Position numbers and translations under genes: made by a program. From Mesodorylaimus sp. YZB2_4 (taxonomy: Eukaryota > Nematoda > Enoplea > Dorylaimida > Dorylaimidae), in assembly GCA_030248295.1 (NCBI GenBank), contig JASANH010000895.1, positions 558,001 through 622,000 on the forward strand: a stretch of DNA of 64,000 nucleotides. The letters are read 5' to 3'. Numbering within the stretch: the stretch's first letter is position 1; every line of letters begins with the position of its first letter. Below are positions 23,770 through 33,809 of this stretch, in pieces. The notes beneath the pieces are model-generated. The model was not told the origin of the DNA, made no database searches, and worked only from the letters and a program-made list of their open reading frames with translations.

Positions 23770-25279
23770 GCACTTACCATCCACGACAGTCGGTTGGACA
23801 GAGGGATGTTTCAGGCAAGGATTCGGGCAACATACGATTCGAGCACCAATGCCATCGTACCAATATGGGTTTCTATTGGACACGGAGAGTTGGTGGTGTT
23901 AAATGCCCGGCCATACAGGCATACATCGGAGAATACTCGTTCCCTGCCGCGCACAGGTTTTATTTTTGACAGCTCGAACATTGGTACTGAAGGGCAGCAG
24001 TAGCTCTTTTCGACCAGCAAAGTTAGCGGTTGCCTATAGTTCTTTCCATGGAATTCGAAATCAGTCGACGTATAGTGCACTGTTTTTTTGAACTCGGGGC
24101 GTTGATTGGTGATCGGCTGGACACACCAGTAGCCGTTTGGACAGCCACTGTCCGTCGTGCTCATGGTACATGTCCACAGGGAGCCTTTCACGCTCAATGG
24201 TGATTTAAAAGGGCAGTCGTATTCTGAAATGGGTCTGCCGAATAAACGTACTAGTATTTTACCAACAGGATAAAAGTCTTACCAATCGGTTTGCATGCCC
24301 AGCCTTCTTGAGTGAACCCGTCCTTGCAACTGCAAGTGCCGTTCACACAGGTCGCAAAAGCAGCATAACAGTTATCATCAGTGGAACAAATCTCACCGAG
24401 TTCTTTTTCTGAAAAGCTCCGACATTACACCAGGCATTTCAGAGAATGGGCTTTTTATCGTACTTGGTCTATATTCACAAGTTGTCCAGTTTTGATCTGG
24501 GAAGTAGTCAGGTTTGCAAGTGCAGAAACCTCGATAACAAGCAAGGTTCTGCGATTGGTCGCAATTTTCGCTGATGTTGCAACATTCTCTGAAGGCTGAA
24601 AAATTGAAGTTTGCTCAATATTATGGGCAGAAAAGTACAGAATTGGACTCGCCGTTCTAACACAGCAGGGCAGGGCAGTGGCGTCAGAGTGCTCCTGGTT
24701 CTGAATCCCGCCCAGGACACCCCTTCCACACGGTTCACCGTCAGGCGCGCTCGCAGTGGTGCATGGGTTCATCGTCAGTTCAAAGGTAGAGTATTTCTTG
24801 ATAAATAGTCTTTCTCTCGAATTGGGTGCGCATTAAGCCATTTTCGACTACGATTGAAGCCATCGAGAGCGCTTACCAACGTCACCCCGATTGTGCGAAA
24901 TGCATTTTCCTGTCTGGAGTAATCGGATGGTAACATCCGTCTTTTGTCACACATGTCAAACCCCACAGAATTTTTTAAATTCATTTTCCAGCTCTCTCGG
25001 CGCCTATTCCAAAACGCTACTTACTTTGATTGTAGTCTTTTTCGTAACAGATCGGAACTGGCCAATAATAAGCTGGGAGAACGCTAAGGGTTGTTATTCA
25101 CCCAATCTTTCCAGGTCACTTCTAGAAATCAAACATCATTGTAGGCCAGCGCACATGCCGACCGTTCTTTTACCCTCCAGATCATCGACATTCAGACCCA
25201 AATATTTTTTCGAATCATCTTCCGTTACTTCAGATGCCGATAATTGACAAAATGCAACCAAAACAATAATCTTAAACAT
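23770..25279 (-). pseudogene. EB-module/lustrin-like paralog 7, frameshifted
   Basis: Near-copy of paralog 6 with the same five-exon plan, starting at 25279 (MFKIIVLVAFCQLSA, EVTEDDSKKYLG). Two single-base lesions are seen. One extra T after WVNNNP at about 25090 brings an immediate TAG, where paralog 5 reads NNNPSVLPAYYW. One missing G near 23865 destroys the THYWYDGIGAG segment that paralog 6 keeps. The EB exons (24600-24475 and 24405-24285) and most of the lustrin exon (24223 downward) are otherwise well preserved. With only two indels, sequencing or assembly error must be excluded before calling it dead. Confidence 0.75.
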
Positions 25280-25404
25280 TTTTGAATTTCGAGTTAGTAG
25301 AACTGAGCGAACTGCAATGCGACGCATACAAGAGATAAAAAACTGGCATTGTTCAATTTATGTTATTGCAATTCCATCATTCGTTTTGAAGAATTCCCGG
25401 GTAT

Positions 25405-25480
25405 AAACACGCAAGATAAATCGTCCTCTCCCTTTTCTAAATCAGGAAACATGCAGTCATGAGCAAAACATAAACATCTG
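25405..25480 (-). promoter_or_regulatory. Conserved upstream block of paralog 7
   Basis: Third copy of the block, 126-200 bp upstream of the paralog 7 start, again with AAGATAAATCGTC. The homology ends at the left arm of the hairpin at 25472-25526. Confidence 0.4.
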
Positions 25481-25526
25481 CTGTATTCATTGTAGTTGTC
25501 GACTACAATGAATACAGCAGATGTTT
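25472..25526. repeat. Perfect 25-bp inverted repeat
   Basis: Arms 25472-25496 and 25502-25526 are exact reverse complements with a 5-bp spacer. The left arm begins within the conserved upstream block (AAACATCTGCTG), so the right arm is an inverted copy made at a rearrangement breakpoint. Confidence 0.8.
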
Positions 25527-25756
25527 TGAAAGTTGTTGTCATTGGAAACTTGTCGCTAGAAAGTGACAAAAACACGCCTACACGCAGAAGAATTACAACT
25601 TCGTACTTCGACTTTGACATGGATGTGGCGAGCGTCCTGCCAGGTCATCGTTTCGGTGCCTTGATGGGATACGAGTATGCCCTTCCCATTGCTGTATCTG
25701 GCTGTGGTTCGCATCATGTTCATGTTCATGTTCATGTTCATGTTTTACCACATCTC

Positions 25757-25900
25757 CAAACGCTTATGCGCACTCGAGGGTGAAGGGACACATTTTACAC
25801 GAAATGATTTACCAGCCCGCGAGTCGAACACTCGCCCGTAAACTGCGCACCTGGCGTGAGAGGCAGACGCCTAACCCACCAGGCCACGAGGCCGGCATGG
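25757..25900 (-). mobile_element. tRNA-derived SINE
   Basis: On the minus strand a tRNA-like head (GTGGCCTGGTGGGTTAGGCG as an A-box-containing D arm, GTGTTCGACTCGC as B box) is followed by a tail containing CCCTCGAGTGCGC. The same head and tail occur at 56094-56265. The long variable arm resembles class II (Leu/Ser) tRNAs. It is too diverged and extended to be a working tRNA. A (GTTCAT)n microsatellite adjoins it at 25716-25741. Confidence 0.65.
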
Positions 25901-25929
25901 TTCTGACATCAAATACCTCCTAATTCAAT

Positions 25930-26330
25930 GGCGACGCAGATTCCCTGCTTAACAAAGATCCACTGTGGATCCACTCCATAGTGCAGCCCACGTGTTCCAC
26001 GGATGGATTCATATCATTCAAGAATGGATTCACATATCCATGCATAGGAGTCCATGTCCATCCACATATCCATTCATGGGTAGGTATACGTAAATTCTAA
26101 TCCAGACACCCTCCCCCTGGATCTTGCGCCTTATGTAGATTACTCGAAATTCCTTTATTAATAACCTCCTTCCCAGGCATTTACCAACTAACGTCTAGCT
26201 AAATACAAAGGTCAGTGGACATCACATGAACACCCCACATCATGAATCAATCATAGGCAGACGCACTTGGTCGCACTTGATGCTCTATACTTATCTGGCA
26301 ATGTTTGCTGAAAGCAACAATTAAGTCAGT
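25930..26330. other. Intergenic, simple repeats
   Basis: Contains a run of imperfect ATGGATTCA/GGATCCACT-like motifs at 25960-26080 and otherwise nothing recognisable. Confidence 0.4.
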
Positions 26331-26343
26331 ATCCATTTGAATG

Positions 26344-26709
26344 TCACTCATCAGCCAAAAAGTTCTCACCGAATTCAGTTCCGTAAGAATTTCCAGGCGC
26401 TAAACCACAAAATCCTCCATTTCTGACTTGATTAGCTAGATTTTTAGCCAGTGCTTTCTGATTTGAATTATACGAAGGATCCGTCAAGACATTACGCAAT
26501 AGGTTCTGCAAATTGCCAAAAAAGGCAGCTGTCCTGGCAGCTTTCTGCGAATCATCACTCTTCCCCAAAATTCCACCTAATGTACCACTGAGGCTCAAGG
26601 CCAGTAGGGTGGGTTCGGGGTGGTTTCCACCAGACCCCTCATATAGTGGTCTGGCAAAGACAGTAGTGCTTAGAAAATCTGAAATTATAAAGAGGGCAAA
26701 TAGCTTCAT
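26344..26709 (-). CDS. Small secreted protein, unknown family
   Basis: A 121-aa ORF. The start chosen is the internal Met at 26709 because it begins a convincing signal peptide (MKLFALFIISDFLSTTVFA); the frame also runs upstream to 26817 but with unconvincing sequence. The mature part has a Gly/Leu-rich stretch (LALSLSGTLGGILG), one Cys and Asn/Gln-rich helices (NQKALAKNLANQVRNGG). No domain recognised. It could be single-exon or lack a further exon. It lies on the same strand as the EB cluster just downstream, with no evidence of joint regulation. Confidence 0.5.
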   Translation of the reverse strand: MKLFALFIISDFLSTTVFARPLYEGSGGNHPEPTLLALSLSGTLGGILGKSDDSQKAARTAAFFGNLQNLLRNVLTDPSYNSNQKALAKNLANQVRNGGFCGLAPGNSYGTEFGENFLADE

Positions 26710-26861
26710 TTTTGAGTTGGGAGTTGGATAAAAATGTGCATAAGTGTTTGCAGTCTCGAAGCAAGGGAAGCATGCACGGTTCCGTTCGCACTTTGAACTG
26801 TGCAAAGATGACTCCACAAATGCTGCAGAGTAAACAGGCCCCGGATAATACGGTATTTACT

Positions 26862-27119
26862 TCATGAGGAGAACTCTGGCAGGAATTCTACTCTTTGCTT
26901 CCTTCCGTCGTTGAGCTTTTCCACATCAGCTGAGACAGATGATAAAACAAGTTCAGCTACGCATTCATTGAAAATTACTGGCCGAATGCTCGCCGACTCG
27001 ACATATACTTCATCTGCGTGTGAAATTCTGGTGGATACACGCCTGGTGTCCTGTGGATTGGAGGGGCACGCAAATTTTAACATGGTAGGCACGATTACCC
27101 GAATGCTCGTTTCAGACAT
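26862..27119 (-). CDS. Hypothetical 85-aa ORF or terminal exon
   Basis: This minus-strand ORF has ordinary protein composition (FACPSNPQDTRRV, RPVIFNECVAELVL) and looks more coding than the opposing plus ORF. No signal peptide or domain was recognised. It may be a last exon whose upstream exons were not found. Confidence 0.3.
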   Translation of the reverse strand: MSETSIRVIVPTMLKFACPSNPQDTRRVSTRISHADEVYVESASIRPVIFNECVAELVLSSVSADVEKLNDGRKQRVEFLPEFSS

Positions 27120-27514
27120 GTATTAGAGCCAGGTAGGGGGATGAGTGAGAGAGTTGACAAAGAGCATTCACCGTTTTCACCTGAAAATAGCACTACTATA
27201 GGACCAAGGCTTTTGAGCAGTGCTTTGAACATTCGACCACTATTTTACGGAGCAAATTGAGTTCTGAACTGGCGCGGACATATGCACAGCACTGATGTTT
27301 TTTTACAGGGTCTTTCGAGTGCCGCTTTGTAGTGTGTTCTTTGACTGAGCTGCTTATGCTATATCTCCTGCGTGTCCTTCGATCTTAGTGCGCTGAAGCG
27401 TTTACGTGAAGAATAAACAGTGAACAGTGAATAAGTTTTAATTTTGGCTAGTAAAGGATCCGATGGGATAACAGTCATGCCAAGTCAATTTACTTCTGAC
27501 GACTCTAAAGCCCA

Positions 27515-27642
27515 AAGTATAGTTCGATGTGATGCGTCAAATGAGCGTGCGATGCGACACTTTTGGGTCAACTGACAATGTAAAAAGGTGCCTAAAACGT
27601 CTCATCGCAAGCTTATTTGATGCATCGCATCGAACTATACTT
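27515..27642. mobile_element. MITE-like foldback element, 128 bp
   Basis: The ends are imperfect inverted repeats of about 33 bp: AAGTATAGTTCGATGTGATG at the left and the complement of AAGTATAGTTCGATGCGATG at the right, continuing through TCAAAT and AGC. There is no coding capacity. No clear target duplication was identified. Confidence 0.55.
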
Positions 27643-27649
27643 CCAGCTT

Positions 27650-28970
27650 AATGCCCACTTCAGCCCTGCTAGGGTTGTACCTGCGTATGACACCACTAGT
27701 ATCGTAGAGGCGGGCACAAAGTCGATCAAATATGCGCGACACCCGGCACTATGCTTTGGCCGCCTTCAACTTCTTGACCCTATTGCGATGTGGCCAAGGG
27801 CAATATTGTGCATCCGTGGCCACCAAAACTGCCCCTTTGGCCCTGGCGCCCCCTTCCCACCATCCGAGCCAGGCCTTTTTGGGACCAAAGCTGGACTCCG
27901 GTGCCATCGGGCCCTTTGTCGCTTCACTGAAAACAGAGGTCAGCGGACATGCATGTATAATTGCATTCTACTATGCGCTAGAAAAGGGAGTCCAGCTGTG
28001 GCGCTACCGGTGAAACGTGGAAAGGACAGGGAGTTAATAAAATTTTCTTTTTCTTAGCTTGTCGGTCGCAGGATAGAAAATAATTACGGGTGTTCGGTAC
28101 AGAAATATTCATCGGCCTCGTGAAAAAGACAGCAGTTACCCACGATAACACTTAGAGTACCCTTAGGCCAACTGCAGATCCTGTCGGGCAATCGATCCTC
28201 TGCACGAAGCTGCATGCCGATCGTGAGATCCTCACCAGTCAGGGAGAGTGATGCCAGTGACTGAGGTCAGCAGACTTAATTGACGCGCGCGCAAGCTTAA
28301 CAAGTCACTCCCTCTTGCTATTAAACCAGACCTTCTGCGCGGCTGCGGAAAAATAAGCAATGCATGATTCAGATAAGTAGAGATTTTCCTTCATTCTACA
28401 AGCTGCAGTGCTGCTCTCCTTTGGTTACTCTCAGATGCCTCGATTGTTCAGTCCATTTTAGTCCATTCTCCTCTGCCCATGGAAGCATTTTTCACCGCGT
28501 GTCTCACCATTTAAAGGCTTTATGCTGTAATCCCTTCTCCCTACCCTACTGCTCATGAAAGTAGGCTTAGTCTCATCATATTTTGTATGAGGACAAATTT
28601 TGTCCCTGCTGCCTCATTAGATAGAACGAGAAGAAATTCATTGGAGGATGGAGAAGATGGACCCACCCATGCAGCTCTGGGTCCATAAATCTGAACTCTA
28701 GCATTCCCTCATCTCTACCCCCACGATAAATCTTTTTTCACAGCGTGTTTTTGAGATGCGACTTCAGACGAGGTAATTAGCGAGGAATTTTCATTTCACC
28801 ATGTTCCCATTTTCGAGAGCAGGCTGAAATAATTACAATAAAAAACGAACTATTCGAAACACAAGCACTATTGCCTCAGAACAACTATTAACTATTGGAC
28901 ATTTTTTCTATGCGACATCTCTTGATCTGAATCTAACTACACGAACTAGAGTAAAACTTGTTCGCTAAGG
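27650..28970. other. Intergenic, nothing recognised
   Basis: Overlapping plus-strand ORFs (27617-28057) are Pro/Cys/Arg-rich without family resemblance and look like chance frames. No splice-linked gene could be built here. Confidence 0.4.
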
Positions 28971-28974
28971 TCAC

Positions 28975-29565
28975 TCATTCCCTAAATGACAGTGTTCTGT
29001 CCCTGGCTTGACTTCTGTTCGACAAAGACGAGACATTTGAGGACATTCTTTGTGCTCTCGCGTGATGATGAGGGTGTTGTTTGGGCAGGACTAATGGCAC
29101 GAACACGCTGCCCGTTCGCTTCAGGCCTTGTCTTCTGGGCGACCGACTCCTGTCGGGGGTGATCGTCAACAAATGGTCGTGGCGATCCGCTTTTGACACG
29201 GTGTCTGGTGGAGCCCTCGACGTCCGCCCACTGGCGCTCAAAGTCTCTGAGCTACAATACACGTCACAGGTGGGAATAATGGGCGATGCAGGCTCGCACT
29301 CGTCTTCGTCGCTTGACGACGAGTCCAGGTCCTGCTTGTTGTGCAATTTCCAAAGACATTCGACCAGTTCGGCCGTGAACATGACACCGGCATGCATGGT
29401 CAACATACGTAAGACGAAACAGCCATCGATTTTAATGAAGTCTAAAGCGAAATCTTTCAATTCTCGTCTTCTTTCCATGCTGCTGAATGTGGAGTCGGCC
29501 AGTTCCAAATGTCGGGATACAAAACGGACACGTTCGGATGGTACGAGCGAAAGTTCCCGAAACGC
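28975..29565 (-). CDS. Innexin C-terminal exon, orphan
   Basis: A 591-bp exon, phase 0 at its 5' side, follows a good acceptor (AAATTTAG at 29573-29566) and ends at a stop at 28975. It reads ERVRFVSRHLEL and then DFIKIDGCFVLRML with TAELVECLWKLHNK, the conserved cytoplasmic end of innexin gap-junction subunits (compare the family pattern DGVFLLR...LW). A Ser/Arg-rich tail of about 120 residues follows. Only 239 bp separate it from the FGD stop on the same strand, and no transmembrane exons were found upstream, so the four membrane helices are missing. It may be a truncated duplicate, an exon whose partners lie far upstream with the FGD gene nested between, or an alternative end. The open frame suggests recent selection. 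Confidence 0.65.
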   Translation of the reverse strand, partial: AFRELSLVPSERVRFVSRHLELADSTFSSMERRRELKDFALDFIKIDGCFVLRMLTMHAGVMFTAELVECLWKLHNKQDLDSSSSDEDECEPASPIIPTCDVYCSSETLSASGRTSRAPPDTVSKADRHDHLLTITPDRSRSPRRQGLKRTGSVFVPLVLPKQHPHHHARAQRMSSNVSSLSNRSQARDRTLSFRE

Positions 29566-29804
29566 CTAAATTTGTGATAAGTCTTTTCATGTGATAATTG
29601 TCTCGATAAAGCATCATCATTGAAATTTGTGATTACGATATTTAATAGCAAAATTTTACGTGTTTCTTATTGGACGCCCATTGCTTTCAGTGGGGAATAC
29701 ATATAAATAATATTTGCACGCGACCATAGCAAACACGTATTCTGTACACGCTACGCTGTCAAGGCACGCTTCGACTAAGTTACTCATTGCTGTTTGCAAA
29801 ACAT

Positions 29805-32800
29805 TCACGCTACAGATGTCGGCAGTTGAGCTTGCGATGCCAATTCCAGAGCTGCCACGCACCTAAAAGACAAATCAGCAAGTGATCGATCGTAAGAAAG
29901 AGCTTAGTACTTTTAAAACGCACTTGGCCATGTCCTCGGGTGTAACAGCCTTCAAATAATAAGTTCGTTTCCCGTGCTCCAGCTTGAACGCATTGGCGTC
30001 TTTGCTGCCCAGCGTGGAATCTTGCCTCGGATCAACCCAGGAGATACGGCAGCCAGTGATTGGCAAGGAAGTCTTGGCGCACACGTCCTTAAAAAGGAGG
30101 GCTTCTGTGAGAATTGATTTGAGGAAAATTTGACACTTACTTTATCAGTTCTAAATGTATATAGGACCAAGTCTTGCTGCAAAGCGAAGTATCGTTTGTC
30201 CCATGACTTCCTGTTGGCGGTCTTCATATCCAAGTAGCCACTCCAAATGGAACTATCGTTCGGTTTCACTTCCAAAATGCTTTTTCGTGATATTTGATGA
30301 ACAGGCGATTTTGGAGTCTGGCTCAATGTGGACTTCCTGGCTACCACGCCGCTGGATGCGAGCAACCCATTCTTAGCTCCATCTGACGTCGTTGTTCCAG
30401 CAGCTGGTGACGCCTTTAGCATGTCGTAGCAATTCGAACACACCTTCTGCTCCTTCTCGCTGTCGTGTAACTTGATCTTTTTTTGACAACATTTCTTGCA
30501 AAGGATCTTTAAAGAAACAAGGATTAGGCAAGGGCTAGTATGGAATACACGGAACTTACTGCGCCACATGATTTGCAGATGTAGGATTTTTTAAACGCAT
30601 TGAATACGGCAGCACAATTTGAACAACTTCCAATACTGGCAGGAATGGACCCGGAATGGGCCTCGTTCGGACTGCAATCTCGGGAGTGCGCCTAAAAGTG
30701 TAAAGATAAGTAAGACTGTGAAATTCGATTTCCAAAAATATGTAAGCTTACCAAATTATTAGAATCTGGCTTCCTGAATGACTGCATTCTTTTGTTGTGT
30801 TCTTGGATGACTGACCACAAAGTCTCCATCCAAACAGCCTTCTCCTTGGCCTCACTCGTGTACAGCTCAACCATCTTGTTACCAGAGCGAACGTAGAATG
30901 TGTTCTCGACTTCGAGGTTATCACCTTCCAACACGTTCATGCCATCCACCTCGAAAATTGCACGTAGCTTGTACTTGCCACTCCAAGCAGCCATCACAAT
31001 GCTACGATGCTCACTGCAGACTAGCAACATGTCGTTGAACTAAAACAAAATGTACAAGGATTAAAGAATTTTAGAGGGGGAGCATAAATTTATGACCACA
31101 TGTTTTCAAGAACATCCACATTCGCTTACCAAAAACACGAATCTTGCCTGATGCTCTCCATTTCGAGCCGAAATTTTCATCAATTTTCCCTTCTTGATAA
31201 GCTCTCGGCTAGGCGTGAGCAGTTCTTGGACTTGACTTCCCAATAACTCCTGTACTTCGATCACGTTCTTGTATTTGTCCTAAAATGCCAGCTTATCATG
31301 TGAGCACCCCAGATTCAGAAATCTATGCCTCTGCAAGAAGGACCTTCATATCTGCGAATCACTGCCTGCACTACCACATCCTGAACATTTGTGAAGTCCT
31401 CAAGCATATAGAGTTACCTAGCCTACTCAAGCCAAGAAGGACACTTTTTAAAAATTCCCAAGTTCAAAATTTATGAATATCTCACTTACCAGTTGCCGCA
31501 TCATTTGATTGGCGTGCGATGCTGCTTCTTTGGTCAACTCCAAGGCGTCTAGAGAAAACAAAATATGTGCATGGGAACTGGTTTGCATCCATCACCACTC
31601 AATCACATACGTTGAGTATCGTCCTTATCTGGGTTTCCATCTCCCAGGTTCTTCAAATACTCCGTCATCAGGAGATGGTACCGCGTAACACGTTGCACTG
31701 GACAAATCAAATGGTTCGACAAGGGCAAATGATCACATTCGGGTAATTTCTATAATAAATTAATGTTAGCTGGAGCCAGAAAACTGCGCGATTTGACTAT
31801 TGCCTTGAATACAATGCACAAGATCCAAGACGACCATACCTCAATCCCTTCAACAATAGCAGCAAATCTCTTGCTCGATTTCTTCAAATCCTCGTAATTT
31901 TTGGTTGCCTTCTTGTAATTGCTCGTATATTCGCCATATATTTTCAAAAAAGGTGCTTGTTTTCGCATGACGTCGCATATTTTTTGTGTTTTCCGCCTAA
32001 AAAGTGTTTTGAATCAGCATCACTTTATTGCCCGATAAATTTTTATCAGTGCTAGTGCTAGTGGATATCCTGTGCAAACACTGTTGTTCGGCGTAGTTAA
32101 AAATTTTTGCCCTCTTACAACTGGGCGTGGCTACTTTTTCAAAGCACTTGTAGATGTGGGTCGATTACTATAGTTTCCAACTGGCTGCTCATAACTTGGA
32201 ATAACAGTTTTGCGCATAATTTATCCTTTGAGATTTCATCTGGTCACGCCAGTTATGTCTTGGCAAGATTTAGAACAGGACACTATATTTGGAGCGCATG
32301 CAAGACGTACCAGTCGCGAAGTTTCGTTTCCAGTTGTGGCAACAAATGATCGTTGTGGAATGTGTAAAGGGTAGTAATGTTCGAAAACAACTTGTCCAAT
32401 TTGTCACCCATCGCTCTTGCCAGCTCGGCATCTTGCTTGACTCGAGTGCGGAAAACCTGTTAAGAAAGGCGTTAGTCAGTTTCACGAGCTTGCTCAGAAA
32501 TCAAACAGGCGTGTCTAATGGTCTAACGATAAGTGGTGGGTGCCCACATAGAACCGACTGTGAAACCATGGACGCCCCGTACCTGATCCAAAAGTTTCAA
32601 CTTCTCCACATAACGTCTCTCGGACTCGACCAACTCCTGCGCGGCAAACCAAGCCTTATCAATTTTCTTTTTTGACTTGATTTGCAATTGGGGAACTTGA
32701 TCTCCGTGACCCGTTTTTCCAAATCTGGACTGACTTCTGGGCACCACTGCCACCACAGATGCCGTGTCACTGAACTCGCTGGGTGCCAGAGATCTCCGAT

Positions 32801-33803
32801 CGCTGTCATCGTCATCTTCCGTTTCCGAGTCCATGTCGGGCATGGCATCGTGAGCTGCATCTTCTTCTAGCTTCAGTCGGTAGCCGCCATTCGGCCCTTG
32901 ATATTCCATGACGGCTCTGGCGTGCGTGTTCTTGACTACTCCGTTGACCACGTTGATGCTTTTTTGTACCTGATATACTTGCCTCGTCCGCACAGTTTGC
33001 TTCTCGAGTACGGTCCCATCGGGTTGCACAATAGTTTCAGTGATCACTTCTGTGCCCGGGCCTCGATCAGCCGTAGCTGTCCTACGAACGTTGGCCAATT
33101 GAGGAAACATGCGAACCAGCTCGGCTCGTTCCTGTTCAACCATTCTTTGAAAGGTTTCCATGGTCTTCTGCAAAGTTGCTTCGATAATTAAATCCATTGG
33201 ATCGGGTGCTTCATCCGTTTGTGCAAGGGAGTACTTGGGGACGACCCCTGCCGAACCTTCGCATTGCCTAAGCAAACTGAGACTGTCGATGCTTCGTCTA
33301 GTTTCAACCATCGACGATGATCCGTCATCGATTTCAAGCAGTTTCGACCGATACGAAGAATTCCCGTTCGTTGTTAAATTAGTTCCAAATTTACCACTTT
33401 TTTGTTGATGCTGGTCAAAACCAAACATCGACTGGCTGGTTGTTGGTGGACGGAATGAAGGTTGAGTGCGTCTGGGGACTTGGTCAACGTCTGCGTGACT
33501 CGACGAGATGAGCATTTGCTGTCCACCGACCAGATGACAGTCTGACAAAGACTCGACCATTTGCTGACTCGTCGAAGTTACAACCACTCGTCGATTCGTT
33601 TGCACAATGCGTTGCTCGTGTTGTCGAATGAACGCATCAGAATCGCTCTTCTTTATACTTTCCATATACGCACTGGTATTCTTGACATCGGCCACTGCAG
33701 TCGATGCGAGGGCGGACGTTGGCCGTTGGACAACGACCGCGCTCTCCTCGTTCTGGCCCTTCGAAGACAGCTTATTGGGAGCATGCTTCTTAAAAAAATC
33801 CAT
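29805..33803 (-). CDS. exc-5: FGD/EXC-5-type Rho guanine nucleotide exchange factor (DH-PH-FYVE-PH)
   Basis: Eleven exons in coding order: 33803-32583, 32456-32311, 31996-31840, 31749-31611, 31548-31490, 31279-31130, 31039-30752, 30691-30560, 30506-30141, 30087-29924, 29862-29805. The first about 390 residues are disordered, with an acidic DSETEDDDDSD run. The DH domain begins near AAQELVESERRYVEKL and includes ICPVQRVTRYHLLM (CR3). PH1 spans exons 6-7 (FNDMLLVCSEH; AVWMETLW). A FYVE-type zinc finger spans exons 8-9 (CSNC, CKSC, CKKC, CSNC). PH2 covers exons 9-11 (WSGYLDMK through EDMAKCVAALELA). The final splice was chosen because it restores the PH C-terminal helix. FGD proteins activate Cdc42/Rac; the C. 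elegans homolog EXC-5 shapes excretory canals. The FYVE lacks the RRHHCR signature. Confidence 0.88.
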
Positions 33804-33809
33804 AATGGC

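Noticed and set aside
25810-25895. Functional tRNA gene
   Set aside because: The A and B boxes are present, but the arms do not fold into a proper cloverleaf and the segment recurs with a shared non-tRNA tail, so it is a SINE head.
29656-29862. 68-codon minus ORF as the last FGD exon
   Set aside because: Its frame does not continue the PH domain. Using the GTGCGT donor at 29923 gives MAKCVAALELASQ, the expected PH C-terminal helix, and a stop at 29805.
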